Assembly: GCF_963678635.1 (NCBI RefSeq)
Contig: NC_087062.1
Location: forward strand, 80,293,200-80,357,199
Direction: 5' to 3'
Source of the DNA: Symsagittifera roscoffensis
Lineage: Eukaryota; Xenacoelomorpha; Acoela; Convolutidae
Length of the DNA: 64,000 nucleotides
The notes beneath the pieces were generated by a model. It was not told where the DNA came from. It did not search any database and was given only the letters and a program-made list of their open reading frames with translations. The translations under genes and the position numbers were made by a program. Shown here piece after piece: positions 1 to 11,313 of the stretch; within the stretch, counting starts at the first letter, position 1, and each line of letters starts with the position of its first letter.

Positions 1-87
1 ATGTGTTCCATCAATTGCTAATCTTAATATAGATGTGTCTCCTCACTCTATGGGTCATCATAGATACAAAAAAAACATTTGTAGTTT

Positions 88-240
88 AGGCGCAGCGGAT
101 TTAGGTTGGTTGGGGGGATGGGGGCGGGGACTATCCAAAAGGTAGGTTCCCCTTTGGTGCTACTTTACGACACCCCCCGATTTTGATTGACCAACCTTGA
201 GTAAAATTTTTCCCAAAGCGCAAAACAAAACTACAAGTGC
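88..240. repeat. Possible decayed hAT-like MITE fragment
   Basis: A GCGGATTTAGG motif followed by a G-rich run resembles the terminal sequence of the hAT-type repeats at 17,527 and 26,136. The right end and a target duplication were not found. Weak call. Confidence 0.25.
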
Positions 241-758
241 TAAAGTTCAAAACTTTCTAAAAAAAGAACTGCATTTGATAAATTTGCTTGAGGGTATACT
301 TTGAAATGATGTAACCAATTAGAGCCAGTCGTTAGATACATCAAGAAAATGGTGTAAAAATTGTTCACTTCAAATAAACAGGAGAACTTTTCTTTCGTTT
401 ATTTCTCAGAATTGATATCTGGTTTTTGTTCCGTTTGTTTTGGTGGTCCTTGGCAATTTTTCGAAATTTCCGACGGAGTGAAGCCCACTCGCTGGTTTTC
501 TCAAGCCAGTCGTCGTTTCTTCGAAGTCATCAAGTCTATTTTATAGAAGAATTTTAAATCATGCTACCTTCACAAACTTTCGTCTTTTGGATGAGTTATC
601 ATAAATCGTGACTGGTTAATTTTACTGTATAGTTTTTATGTTCAAGAGTCGGCTCAAGGGTTCCTTGTTCTGTCGATCTAAAACCGCCCGAAAAGTTTTA
701 ACTTTTTTGACAGTGCTAGGCCTAGTAAGCGGTATCCAGTTGGTAATTGATTGGCTTT

Positions 759-1205
759 TCAAAGAATTGAGATTCTGTGGAGAGGTTGGATTTGGGTCTG
801 TTTCGTATCCCTTCTCTTCCGGTTGTCTGTTCTTATTTTCCGACGGTGTAGCAAGGGTCTATCTTCGATTCTGTTGTCCGCGACCCAATCGAAAGCTCTC
901 TCTTTTGACAAAATTGACTTTCCGGTGTGCAAAATGATTTTTTTGTTTTCTGACAGATTAGATTTTTCCAAAGAGTATTGAAAGGTTTTTTTTGGAATTA
1001 AAGCACTTTATTTGCAATTAGGTTGTGCTCCGAAGATTCAAAATAATTTAAAAAAAAATCGAGTAAAGCACTTTTTGGTGTTTCGGTTGACATAGTGTGG
1101 CATTTCGATTCAACGGTATGTACAGGTTTTCCGCTAGAAAACAAACTTTTTTTCACTCTTTGAATTAAAAAATTATTTAAAATCGGAGCCGGTAAAACAT
1201 GAAGC
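759..1205 (-). pseudogene. Integrase C-terminal fragment of the gypsy remnant
   Basis: The minus strand encodes GKSILSKERAFDWVADNR, matching GKSILSKERAKDWNADER in the pol of the full-length element. Upstream, in another frame, VHTVESK...MSTE matches VHTVKVK...VSTD just after the integrase catalytic glutamate. Frames change between the two blocks and stops interrupt them, so this is a dead fragment. Confidence 0.7.
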
Positions 1206-2782
1206 AAGGTAGACTGATTGAATTTGAAATTCCTTGTAAAAGAATGTAATCATTTAAAATGCCAATAATTTTTTTGAAGAAAAACTTGAATAAACTTTAG
1301 CCGAAGATAACTTCGAAAATCATTCTGTTTATAAGACAATATATTTGAAAGAGCCCCTCTATTCGAATCCAGTGGACCAGCGAAAACTTATTTCAGTTCT
1401 TCGTTTGCGTAAATTGAGTCCGGTGAATGTTTTGCAGATAACAAAAATTCAAGGTTTTTAACTGCTTCGATGTAATCTGAACAGTTCTTTCCACTAAAGT
1501 ATATCATTCTTTTAATATATGCCCCCACCCCACACACACATTTGGAAAAAAATCATACCAAACAATCCTGGATTGTCCTCGTGATGTATTTTAAATGATG
1601 CCGTTCTCAGGACGTATGTTAAACACAATTTGCTGTCCAACGATCTGTTGGAGGTGTGGAATCTTCATAAAACGGTTGGAAAAGAATCCCTATCAAGTGG
1701 TATCTTGCTCCCTTTTTTCTTCTAGTGCCTTGACAGTGGTATAGAGACGTTATCTTCTTCGGTATGCCGGGAATGCATGTTGTTGTTGAAGAAATTGTTT
1801 AAACCGAGCAATTATTTAGGCTTTACGGACTTTAGTTGACTCGCGGCTTTTTTTATGCTCAGACCTTTTTTCAGATGTCATGTTTCAAAAAGATTACAGA
1901 TATATCGGTAGAAGAAATTCAGCTTCGTCTCTATGCCATTTTCTTAAATTACTTTTGCATTATTAACAATGTTAGAGCCCATAAAAGATTTTAATGAAAT
2001 TGAACCAAAAAAAAGTAAATTTTGAGATAAAAAAAATTGAGTAGTTAAATTAGGAATAATCCAACGGAGAATATCTGACGTAACAAGTTCTGAACAGTGG
2101 TGATAAATATCGCCAATTTGCAATTTCAAATTACACAAATTTAAAATGGATGCGATAACCTACTTTTACAGCTATCGTGGATTCTATTTGGGCGTTTCAT
2201 AAAATTTTTCCCAAATTCTTTTTTGACGAAAATGTTTGGCTGAATTCCAGCAAAATTGGTTGTCGACTTCATTTTTCTCTGCTCATTTACCAATTCTTTT
2301 TTTTCTTGAAATATCCGGTAGTAAAATCAAATCGGTGGGAGTAAGGCACCATTTTTTGAATGCTCAAGCTCACGCCGCTAGGACGTCTTTAAAAACTGAC
2401 CTTGCGTTACTTACGTCAAAAAAACTTTTTATGTACATGGTTATCTACAACAGGCTGATCCGAGCGATTTACAAACGCGGTATTTAGGATTTCTTGACTA
2501 TCGAGAATACTTACAAGTGTTTCTTCTGGATTCGAAATTTTTGGTAAACTGTTTTTCGAGTTTTCATGAGGTAAAGATAGTGTCTATTTTAAAGTTTTTC
2601 AAACTTACCGCTTCATTTTATACAACAATTCTCCTTATTTATTGCTAACGTGGACACTCTTTGTAAAATCCCGATGCTTATTTTTAGATTTATATTGTAT
2701 AGCACATGCACGCTTGAAATTGTTTGTCAGTTTAGCATGATGACAGATTCCCGTTTCGTCAATCGAGGCTACGTTCAGGGCT

Positions 2783-3170
2783 TCAATAGATGTTAAAGTT
2801 TTTGTTCTGTTGAAAGTTTCTTTCGGGTTTCAAAGGTCTTAAAAATGTTTTAGGAAGATATCTCGAATCCATTCTTTTTTTCCTCTGCATAGGTCGCATT
2901 TCTTCGCCATCTCCAACATAACTCCCCAGACTTTTTCCACGGCTTTCTTTTTCGCTTATTCGCCTATTTAAAAGTGGCATTCTAAATTTTGTTTTTCTGA
3001 TGAATACTTCATTGAAGTAGTCCCAGATTTCCGCAAAACTAATCCGAAAGATTTGAACCTTGATTAATTTTTGAGCAAATATACGCTTCTTGTCGTTATC
3101 TAATGGTAGATAGAGCAATGGGTGGATCTTCATCTCAGCTTTTTAGATGCGTCTTCCCTTAAAACATTCG
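2783..3170 (-). pseudogene. Gag fragment of the gypsy remnant
   Basis: Minus-strand LYLPLDNDKKRIFAQKLIKV matches LYLALGNEGKRIFGQKFTKV in the full-length element's gag, followed by matching ISF-EIWDYF and VFIRKT blocks. The preceding DASKKLR matches EADKKLR there but is one frame away, so a frameshift separates the two. Confidence 0.75.
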
Positions 3171-3180
3171 TTTGCAAGAT

Positions 3181-4816
3181 GTTTCGTGCGTTTTTACTTT
3201 CATCGAGCCGTCTTTTTTTCTAGACTTCAAGCAAGACGTTCGATTTATGCTGTAGAATTTTTGTTCTATTTTTTTTTTCTATCTGTAGAATATCGGAATT
3301 CAACAATTCTCTGGGCTTTGAAAGATTCTCTATGACAAGTTCGAAAAAAAAGAGTTTTTGCACAAATTTAAAATCAATAGGAACAATTTTTTTTGCAGGC
3401 TTCAAAATAAACTTTTTTCTTTATTAAACGATCTTTGGAAAAATTTATAAGCTAAAAAACACGAGAAGATCTTAAACTCGAAGGGGCAACATCTCTGTAC
3501 CCTCTCGGATGTCCTAGTTCCGAATTCGCATAAAATGGAGTTTTCCCAAACAGTAAAGCTTTCATGTTATTTATTAAAAATTGTTTCGGAATTGATGTTT
3601 TGCACACAGTATACAAATAGTTTTGTATCCTTACTCTTCAGGTCATCCTACAATTGAAGAAATCAATTGCAGATAAAGTAGTTGTGGATAATTTTGGCGT
3701 GGGCAGTCACGTGTTCGAACACTTTAACAAGTTTTCTTAAAGCGCCTCAGCTTCAGTATTGATTTGAGGGAACAGCACGCGCTCAAAAAAATTTTGATCG
3801 AAAATTTCCAATATGGTCCCAAAAACGGCCATTTTGTTCCTATTCATTCAAAAAATTACCTTCGGCGCAGAAAATTTAGCTAAGTAACGGCTTTATAGTC
3901 TTTTAAAAAGTTGATACAGAAATAAAAGTTTCCAATGCCAAAAAGTTTTCAATTCCAATGAATTCGCCTGAGGTTTACAAAATTTTAGCTAAACAGGGTC
4001 TTTATTGTTGACGGCTTTCCGTCTCAAATTTAAATTGAAGAGACAGACTTTTTGGGAGCTCGGTCATTTTATGAGATTTAACCCTAAATTACTCAAAATC
4101 AATCAGATCAATTTACAAACTTTGGTTAGTTCACTACCTGAAAAACTGGAGAAAAATCTTCAACTCTCGAGGGAAACTTCTAGGTAACCTTTCGAATGGT
4201 CTAAAGCCCAATTGAAATTCAAAATGGAGATTCCCAACAGGCAGAATTTTGATGTTAAAACTAAAACCCTGTTATCGGAATGGATAATTTGCGAATAAAG
4301 CGTGAAATTTTTTTTTTGAAATTAATGTAAAGAAAAGTTATACAGCCGCATCAAACAGTTGTTCTCAAAAGTGTAATTTAAACCTGGTTTTAGCTGACAC
4401 ATCACTGTTTTTCACGCCTTGATCCCTTTTTTTTCAAAACATCACATCATGTTCTTGCATTCCATTACATCAATTTTGTGCCATTTCAGAATGTTGCCTT
4501 CAGAGAGCTAATCAAGTCCGAAGAATTTATTTTATGCAAGCAGCTAATTCAAATGAAATGGCCAATTCGGAGTGGAATGTTGTTTTGATTATTACCTTTC
4601 AAAGAGCATAATTTGATCAAAAGTTCCTTTTAAAGCATTTAAATCAAATGTTGATCAGACGAATTTGGCGGCTTAACTTTATGTAAAACCCGCCATAAAA
4701 TGAAGGAAACGTCCCAAAAGTCATTTTTCTTCAATTAGCAATTGGGTTGTAAATTCACCAAACAAATTATATTGTCTTATGTTTGTGAATTCGATGTAAA
4801 TTTAATCACAAAAGGT
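3181..4816. other. Gene-free stretch
   Basis: AT-rich sequence with only short chance reading frames. Some phrases between about 3,780 and 4,270 loosely resemble the decayed satellite at 9.43-10.35 kb, but not well enough to annotate. Confidence 0.4.
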
Positions 4817-4822
4817 TTTATT
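4817..4822 (-). promoter_or_regulatory. Candidate poly(A) signal of the CDK5R gene
   Basis: AATAAA on the minus strand, about 155 nt past the stop codon at 4,975. The motif is common in AT-rich DNA, so position is the only support. Confidence 0.35.
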
Positions 4823-4974
4823 TGAATTAATCCGACTTAATTTGCATTTATGTACCAGAAAAAAGTCGCAGTCCCAATTTGAACTTCGTTATGATCTCCA
4901 TTAAAAAAACATTCTGTTTTTAGACCGCAAACTGTTCATATGGTTACTTTAACTAACTAGCATAACAGTTAGGT

Positions 4975-5209
4975 TCACACACCTTTTAGCTCAGTGAATA
5001 TCTTGGTGAAGTAGGCTGGCTCTTTGTTGATCCGGAGCATGTGAGACGAGCAGCAGTTGATGATGCGCACACACCTGTCCCAGAAGCGCTCCTTGCTCTC
5101 CCTGTCCGCCTCGGTTAGGAAGGGTTTGAGAGGGTAGCTGATCTCATTGCCCATGTAACTGTAGCTCATGTACAGACACGTAAGCACCACTGCCTGCAAC
5201 TCACGCTCA
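4975..5209 (-). CDS. CDK5R1: CDK5R exon 4 (second half of activator domain, stop)
   Basis: Acceptor is the AG in TTAGGAAG, three bases downstream of an alternative AG that would break the frame. Encodes [20 protein letters not shown] through [11 protein letters not shown] and a TGA stop at 4,975-4,977. Confidence 0.93.
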
Positions 5210-8200
5210 CTTCCTAATGAAAATACAAACGGAGTCTGAGCGCGGGCAAATTCACCGAAATGAAAAAGCGCTCAAATTGGGCCTAAAATCTCGACTCGGG
5301 ATGTGAAATGACACATCAAGCCACAAAATTTGACAAAATAGAACGAGGTTGTTGGCTTATCAGACCGAGTAGCACCGAGTAAGTAGTTTGATTACTTTCG
5401 GGGCAATAATGTTAGTTTCTTGGTTTTGACGAATTTTGTCCAACTTGCAAGAGCGAATCATGCAAATTACAGGGACGTCAGAATTCAATTTCAGCGCTTT
5501 CGTGTAAGCCTTCGGCAAATCAACTGTTATGTACTTGTAGTGTTTGTGTACGAAAAAAAAATTGGGTGAAAAGATTTTAGTTGTCATACCAAGAAACATA
5601 AGAAGGTGAACTCGTGAGAAAAAAAAAGTTTTTTTTTTGTAAAGTTACAGCCGAGGAATGCCACAGACGTGCCTATTTTTTCGTCGACCATATGTCGTAG
5701 CAAAAGGAAGACGAAGACAACATTAGCGGGACTGATGAATGCAATGTCCTGCCAGCCCTGAAGCAGCAGAGCCCGATCGACACTCTTCAGCCAAAGCACA
5801 GCCGCCTCCCCATTCTGCAGAGTTCCTCGGAGTCGCACGCACTTGACTGACAGGTAGCTGCCCAGACACGACAGCAGTTCACTCGTGGAGGCAGTGATCG
5901 TCACCGTCTTCTTAGGCGATATGTTACTGCTGCTGCCTGAAAACCAAAGCCCACAAAAGTAACTCCCATCAAAACTTGAAATACGTGCTGAGAAGGAACC
6001 CAAATAGTCAAAAAAATTACATGATATCGACTGAGAATGGATTGGTGGAAGTTCTTAAAAAAAGACCGTCGATAGACTGAAAAAGAATCTGGAAGAGCTA
6101 TAAATGTCATATAAGTGGATTTGAATTGGTTCTGACGTCAATTATTAATGCCTATGACGCATGTATCTTATTTGTGTTTATTGATTTGAGCACATACTGT
6201 TACTGCTTTTCCTTCCCCCTCCCCCACTTGAGGAGAAACACGAAGATGAGGACGAGGAGAGGTTAATTGCGCTGCCACCCGTGACTGCAGACCGACTGCC
6301 TTTACTGCCTCCGAAAAGCTGTGGGTGGGAGGATAGGGGTCTCGTCTGTTGTGTCTTCAGCTGCTCAATATTAGATGATGATGAAACTGATTTGTTAGAT
6401 GTTGTCGCGGTGACCTTGAACATTTCACCGTGGGACACTTTACGCACTGCATTTTCCTTTTCTCGAACACTTTCTTTATCTTTGCGAGATTTAGACGTGT
6501 GTGCATTGTTGTTGATCACGGTGTTATTAGTGTTGTTAGGATGGCTCTGATTGGCTAGGTTAAAGCACGAGTATGACTTCCTGGCAGCATAGCTTTCTGG
6601 TTTCCTGTCCGATCTGCTCCTGGATCCGCTCTTGTTTTGATGTTGGTTGTGATGGTCCATCTGCAGTTCCAGGGGTCTGCTGTCTACTTCGTCGTCTTCC
6701 TCCAGATCCGCCCCTGGATTTCCACATCCGTCTCCTTGGTCCGACTGTCTTATACCTGAAGGACTGTTGTCGTTGTTGCCTCTTTCAAAATACCTCAAAG
6801 ATATCGAAGTGGGCTCTTGTCCTCTGCTGTGTTTTCTGTTGCGATGCTTGTGAGGATGTTGGCCAATTAGTTTCCAGTTTAGAGATTGCAGCAAAGTGCT
6901 GGAATAGAACGCCTTCTTGGACAATCGACCCCCGCTCCCCTTTTGGCTAGAGTTTTTCCCGTTGCTTGTACCTGTTCCACTGATACTTGAGCAGGCGGAG
7001 AAATCTTCATTGGGGTTGTAAATTTGAGGCATGGAAACTGACGCCTAGAAAACGTTCAGATTAGAAATACCTCTGCATTTTTTAAAAAGTAAAAGTAATA
7101 TATTTGATTTGCAATGTGTTTTAGTTTCTAAGTATACGCAACTTGAACATTTTTGAAACCAATGAAGCGCAGAAGGTTACCAAAGTCTTGTAGCAAATAT
7201 CTGAAAAACTTCAAGTTTGCTCCACCGATTTTAAATTATTAAAACTGATATAACTGCACGAAAGAGGGTAATTTTTGTCAACAGACATGCCCAGGAGCAC
7301 AGGAGTTTTCATTAAATTTTTTCCAAAAAACGACTTATTTCATTGTGACCACTTATTTGGGAGCTCCCTCAAAACAGCAGTTGAAAACCTCGGGGCAGAA
7401 CTTTTTCTAGACCATTCACGAGTAAGCTCAAATTCAAATTGTTTTACAGGACATCGAGTTGCTGTACTCCGGCGATTAGCAACGTTATTGCTACCGGGTA
7501 CTTGACTTTTTTCCATTCGAAACTCAAATAACATGACTCTTCAGGAATTCCCAGCTTAATTCATCAGCTTATCAAATTAGAGCACCTAGTTTTACCCGTT
7601 CGGCGAAAAGATTGCTATCATTCTTGGGACTTCCATTGTTGTCAGTGGCTATAGTTTGGCGGGGAACTGGACTTTTTGGAAACAAGACATTTTCTCATTT
7701 TAAAAATCGCAGTTTCAGATTGTATTGTGTCTGCTTGATTTGCTCAAAAGTTTGCATTATCAGTGTGCGTTTCCCCTCAAAATATGCAGATGTAGATGCT
7801 AAAGATTTTTCAAAATTTAAATTTGAACTGTTTGTAAAAAAAATGGAGTTCTTATGATAGCGCAAAAAAGGAACCATTTTGGTGGCAAAGCAGTCGAGTT
7901 GTGCCCATAAAAAATCCCCAAATTTTATGGTCCAACAAAAAAGCTTCAGTATTGATTATAGCAGTTATAGTACATGCAAGTTTGAGTGGTTTTTTCTCCC
8001 GAACAACGTAGCTAACAAAATTTTGTGCTTCATAAAATATTCAAATCAATGAAAACTTCTACACATTTATCTTAGAGGTAGCGCCCATGACTGGAAGATG
8101 AAGACCAGACATTCGAATCCGAGCAGAACGTGTATTTTTTGCACATTGGAAATTTTGTGTTCTGAGAAAATATCACTTTTGGGACTATCGTGCTTCTGCT

Positions 8201-10754
8201 CATTTTTTCGGCTTAGTTCCCACAAGTTGCGTTTTTCTTAAAGGCTCAGATGTTTTCACCATCTAATGGTGCCGCCGTTAGATGGTATCTACATTAATAG
8301 TACATTATCCACGTTTAATAGATACAGTATCTATATACAAAAGTCGTTTGAAGGGAAAAAAATCTTTATGCGTGCGTTTATACTTTCGGAGTTGGGGTAG
8401 ATAATTGGTATTTAAAATCATTCATTTTTGACTTTCACTTTTGGCTTAACCGGCGTCTACCCAAGTATTGTCTTTTTAGTTACCACTCGATGAATTTTGT
8501 TCCGAAGCTAATTTAGCTCTGGCAATTGTGTTTCTCAAATTCTTTTCCTCCATTGGGACTTCACTTGAGACACATGTATAAAAATTTTATTTGATGTGTT
8601 TGTCGACAGTTTTTAGAATTATTTTTTCGACTCTGGTCTAAAAGAATACTTTTTTCGAAGTGGTTTTTGTCTTGTTGATTCGACCACTTTCGAAGAGTGA
8701 GAAGGATCTATTGTGTAAGGTCAAAATTTTTCACAAGCACTATTTACTACTTCTAGAGGAACTCGTCGAGTGTCAAGAGTGGTATCATTTCTAAGCCCCT
8801 TAGTCCATTAATTGCATATTGAAAAAAGTTTTCTTAAGACAATAAATTGGTCAAACTTTTGCGTTTTTGAGATTGAATTAGACAAAATTTGATGAGAGGC
8901 TGATATCTTAAGTATAATTTTACTTTAATTATTACTTTTTTTGAAGTTATAAATACTGCTTTCGCTTGTATTTTTTGTGCTACTCTTTTGCTTTTTTTGT
9001 AATAATAACAAGTAAATTTAGACAAAAAATGCAAAAATTGACTTGATTGATATTTTTAAACACATAGGCGAAGTGGAGCTTCGCACCACTTGCGATTTTA
9101 CACACAAATGCGGCACCAAAATTGTGATTTCAAAAGATGGGTTTTGTCCAAAACCATAGTGGCTTCTCTACTAAAATAAGTGAGAGAGTACAATCTTGAG
9201 ATAATCAATTTTCCCACAGAAATAAAAGTTTCTTACAAAAAAAAATATTCGCCGCTTCTGCAGAAACAATTATCGCAACCGGTTCTTTCAATTGATTTTT
9301 CCTCTAAGTTGAAAAGGTACTTTTTGAAAAAATTTAAAAAATTTCTAAAAAACGGTCAAAAAGTCTAAAAACGATTAAAAGACTTTCCAAAAGTCCCAAA
9401 TTTTTCTGCAAAAACCAAGTTGAGGCCGCTTAACCAGAGAAAGTTCCCAAAACCGAGTTTCTTCATTGAAAACAACCTGAGAATTTGCACGGTAATTTTC
9501 GCGTAAAGCCAAGAAGTTTTCAAAAAACTGTCAAAATTTCAAAAAATTTATTTCTTTGAACGCAATAATTTTTTCAAACAATCTGAGTAAAGCCAATTAT
9601 GAAGGCAGGCTTTCAACAATCTGTTGTTTCGATTAAACCTTTTATTTCGGAGTTCGCAAGAAAAGTCCAGAAAAGGTCAACAAAACAAAAACTTGGTATT
9701 TCCGAGAATCAAAGCTTTTTGTGTGAAGAAAAAGCGTAGAAGCTGATACAGAAACAATTCACGCCAACTGAAGTTTCGGTTGAACCCAAAATCATCGATT
9801 TGAGAGTGTAGTTCTCGAGAAAGTTCAAAAACTTGAATAAATGTTAAAAAATCAAAAAAAAATTGACTAGTCGGGGGCAACAACTTTTGGCCTCAGAAAA
9901 ATTCAGTCGTAATCACATAAGCAAATGAGCTTCCCTCAAACCGTGTTTTGAATTGAAACCGAATTTTCAGAAAATGTAAGGTAGTTTCCGAGAATATTCA
10001 AAAAATTAAAAACAAAGGCTAAAAAATTGAAATTTGATTTTTCCGAGGGCAATAACTATTTGTATAAAAAACTTTTAAAGCGGCCGCTAATACAGAAGGG
10101 AGCTTTCCGCTACCAATTTTCTCCATTGAAGCCACAAAATCAGATTTGAGAGGCTACTTTTCAAGAAAGTCAAAAAGATTCACAAAACGGTCAAAAATCT
10201 AAATTTTGACTTTTCCGAGCGCCATAAATCTACTTGTAAAAAAAGTTGGGTGTCGCCGTTTATGCAAGGAGTTTTTCAAAAATGTTTTTGAAATTTAAAA
10301 AAAAACTAAGAATTGTGAAAAGTATTTTTCGAGAAAACAAAAAAATCAAAAATATGGGTCAAATTTTCCCCTCTCAGGCTTTTTTCGAATGCTGTAGACA
10401 GAGGGCTTAAGTAAAAAGAGACTATAGGGGGGTATGCAAATATTTAGCAAACAACTTAGCAAACAACGGAATATTTCACGTTTGAAAAAATAAAACGCCC
10501 TGCTCAGATTTGAACTCTGCCTAGGTGTATTAGACTCGGGTCTTTGCTGCCTAGGTGTATTAGTTACCTCCAGACTATGTGTGGTGGAAACGCTTAGAAA
10601 TTTGAATTCATTATGAGCCAAGGTACCAATTTATTCAAGTGATTCTTCTAAACAAATTGTTAACCCAAAAAAATTCTTTATTTCGGTTTGATAACGCTGG
10701 CTAATCGCAAGCGTCACAATTTTAATTTCAATTGTGATTTTGGAAAAATCTGCG

Positions 10755-10820
<66 letters not shown>

Positions 10821-11313
10821 TATTTTGAAATAATTATTTTTAGTGACGGACCCTAAAAACTTTCTAAAGGTGCCTTTGGCGCCAATATATACTAATTTTG
10901 AAGGGGAGCGAGCGCCAAAAAAAGACTTTTAGCCAATTTTTTTTTTAAAAGCTGTCCACAAACGGATTTTCAACCTATTTTTTTAAAATTAAATTTCTTT
11001 ATAGTGTTCATAGTGTTCTGGACCGGTCGGACACTAAATTTGGTCTAGCTACAAAAAAAGTCAAAACTTTCAAAAAGTTTTTGAAAATCCGCCCCCCCCC
11101 CCTGCGAGAAAATCCTAGATCCGCTCCTGTATATGTTGGTTAGTTACTTTTGATTGCTTAAATCGACTTACTTCAACTGACTGAGAATTGATTCAGAACA
11201 TAGCTGTTCTTTTCCTGTGTTCTCACCTCGAATTTGGCTCTGCTATGTAGTCGGGGAGAAGAGGTGGAGGCTGAAAAGCCATGCGGGTGTGCCGAGGAAC
11301 TGTTCACGCCCAT
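4975..11313 (-). CDS. CDK5R1: CDK5 activator p35-like (cyclin-dependent kinase 5 regulatory subunit), 4 coding exons
   Basis: Exons in transcript order are 11,227-11,313, 6,198-7,044, 5,669-5,936 and 4,975-5,209 (minus strand), giving 1,437 nt and 478 aa. Introns are GT-AG and phases agree (0, 1, 2). p35 binds and activates CDK5 without being a true cyclin and is held at membranes by N-myristoylation. The N-terminus is MGVNSS, with Gly2 and Ser6 as the myristoylation signal needs. Residues about 321-475 are the activator fold: [34 protein letters not shown] and [19 protein letters not shown] match the family closely. Residues 30-311 are a long basic, Asn-, Ser- and Gly-rich linker, so the protein is well above the roughly 300 aa of vertebrate p35. 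Within it [19 protein letters not shown] and [10 protein letters not shown] echo p35 N-terminal motifs. Vertebrate CDK5R1 has an intronless coding region; this one is split. The stop could be bypassed by a GTGTGT donor at AAAG, but the end fits the family. Confidence 0.93.
5669..5936 (-). CDS. CDK5R1: CDK5R exon 3 (first half of activator domain)
   Basis: Acceptor GGTTTTCAG, donor GGCAC|GTCTGT, phase 1 in and phase 2 out. Encodes [19 protein letters not shown] through [13 protein letters not shown]. The chosen donor gives KIGTERELQA across the junction, the same length as EVGSDHELQA in vertebrate p35; the other donors tested gave a wrong frame or a stop. Confidence 0.92.
6198..7044 (-). CDS. 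CDK5R1: CDK5R exon 2 (basic, low-complexity linker)
   Basis: Acceptor TTTTCTAG before GCGTCA, donor AACA|GTATGT, phase 0 in and phase 1 out. Encodes residues 30-311, with basic clusters ([10 protein letters not shown]), an Asn-rich tract ([11 protein letters not shown]) and a Ser/Gly tract near the end. Plus-strand reading frames across this exon are shadows. Confidence 0.9.
8071..8130 (+). other. tRNA-like sequence, probable SINE head
   Basis: ATTCGAATCC at about 8,111 is a good pol III B box, and GGTAGCGC about 35 bp upstream could be the end of a D-arm. The stems do not fold into a functional tRNA. Lies in CDK5R intron 1. Confidence 0.3.
8258..8286. repeat. Short perfect inverted repeat
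   Basis: ACCATCTAA and TTAGATGGT are exact reverse complements around an 11-bp GC-richer loop. Function unknown. Confidence 0.5.
9430..10350. repeat. Decayed satellite, unit about 170-180 bp
   Basis: Degenerate tandem modules share a phrase order: GATTTGAGAG-GTA-TTTTC, then AAAAAACGGTCAAAA, then TTTGACTTTTCCGAG, then GCCGCTTATGCAG. Recognisable repeats fall near 9,795, 9,966 and 10,143 (spacing 171 and 177). A similar family lies at 45.29-46.22 kb in the TMTC3 gene. Sits in CDK5R intron 1. Confidence 0.55.
10496..10584 (-). other. tRNA-derived pseudogene or SINE head with internal duplication
   Basis: The minus strand carries a B box (GAGTTCAAATCTG) and an A-box-like TAGTCTGGAGG about 45 nt upstream. 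A 17-bp direct repeat, CTGCCTAGGTGTATTAG, at 10,517-10,533 and 10,547-10,563 duplicates the middle and would wreck the anticodon arm. Confidence 0.4.
10756..10818. repeat. (AT)n microsatellite
   Basis: Uninterrupted TA/AT dinucleotide run of about 63 bp, at the left border of the hAT-like fragment that follows. Confidence 0.98.
10836..11129 (+). mobile_element. hAT-like MITE, 5' end missing
   Basis: Shares GACGGACCCTAAA, AAAGGTGCCTTTGGCGCCAA and GGGGAGCG-GCGCCAAAAAAA with the copy at 26,136-26,485 and ends with the related terminus CCTAGATCCGCTCCTG. The left terminal repeat is absent; the AT microsatellite lies where it should be. Confidence 0.75.
11227..11313 (-). CDS. CDK5R1: CDK5R exon 1 (myristoylation exon)
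   Basis: Encodes 29 residues starting [12 protein letters not shown] and ending [11 protein letters not shown], then a strong GTGAGA donor. It joins in phase 0 to [10 protein letters not shown] of exon 2. The SP-x-x-x-(S)RAKFE end parallels SPSYRKATLFED of vertebrate p35. This makes 11,313 a better start than the in-frame ATG at 7,032. The exon is identified by motif, frame and splice site, not by transcript. Confidence 0.75.

Larger units (their letters stand above)
361..3180 (-). mobile_element. Decayed Ty3/gypsy remnant (same family as the 18.2 kb element)
   Basis: On the minus strand this stretch holds, in the expected order, a gag-like piece (2,783-3,170) and an integrase/pol C-terminal piece (759-1,205). 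Both align by eye with the full-length element at 18,192-24,888. In that element the two regions lie about 4 kb apart; here they are about 2 kb apart, so the copy is internally deleted. No reading frame is intact and no LTRs were recognised. The region between the pieces (1,210-2,780) has no recognisable coding sequence. Confidence 0.65.

Noticed and set aside
5360-5599. 79-codon minus-strand frame in CDK5R intron 3
   Set aside because: The flanking exons join with the exact p35 spacing without it, and no family match was seen.
6281-6950. Plus-strand reading frames of 89 and 125 codons
   Set aside because: They are shadows of CDK5R exon 2, whose minus-strand product matches the family.
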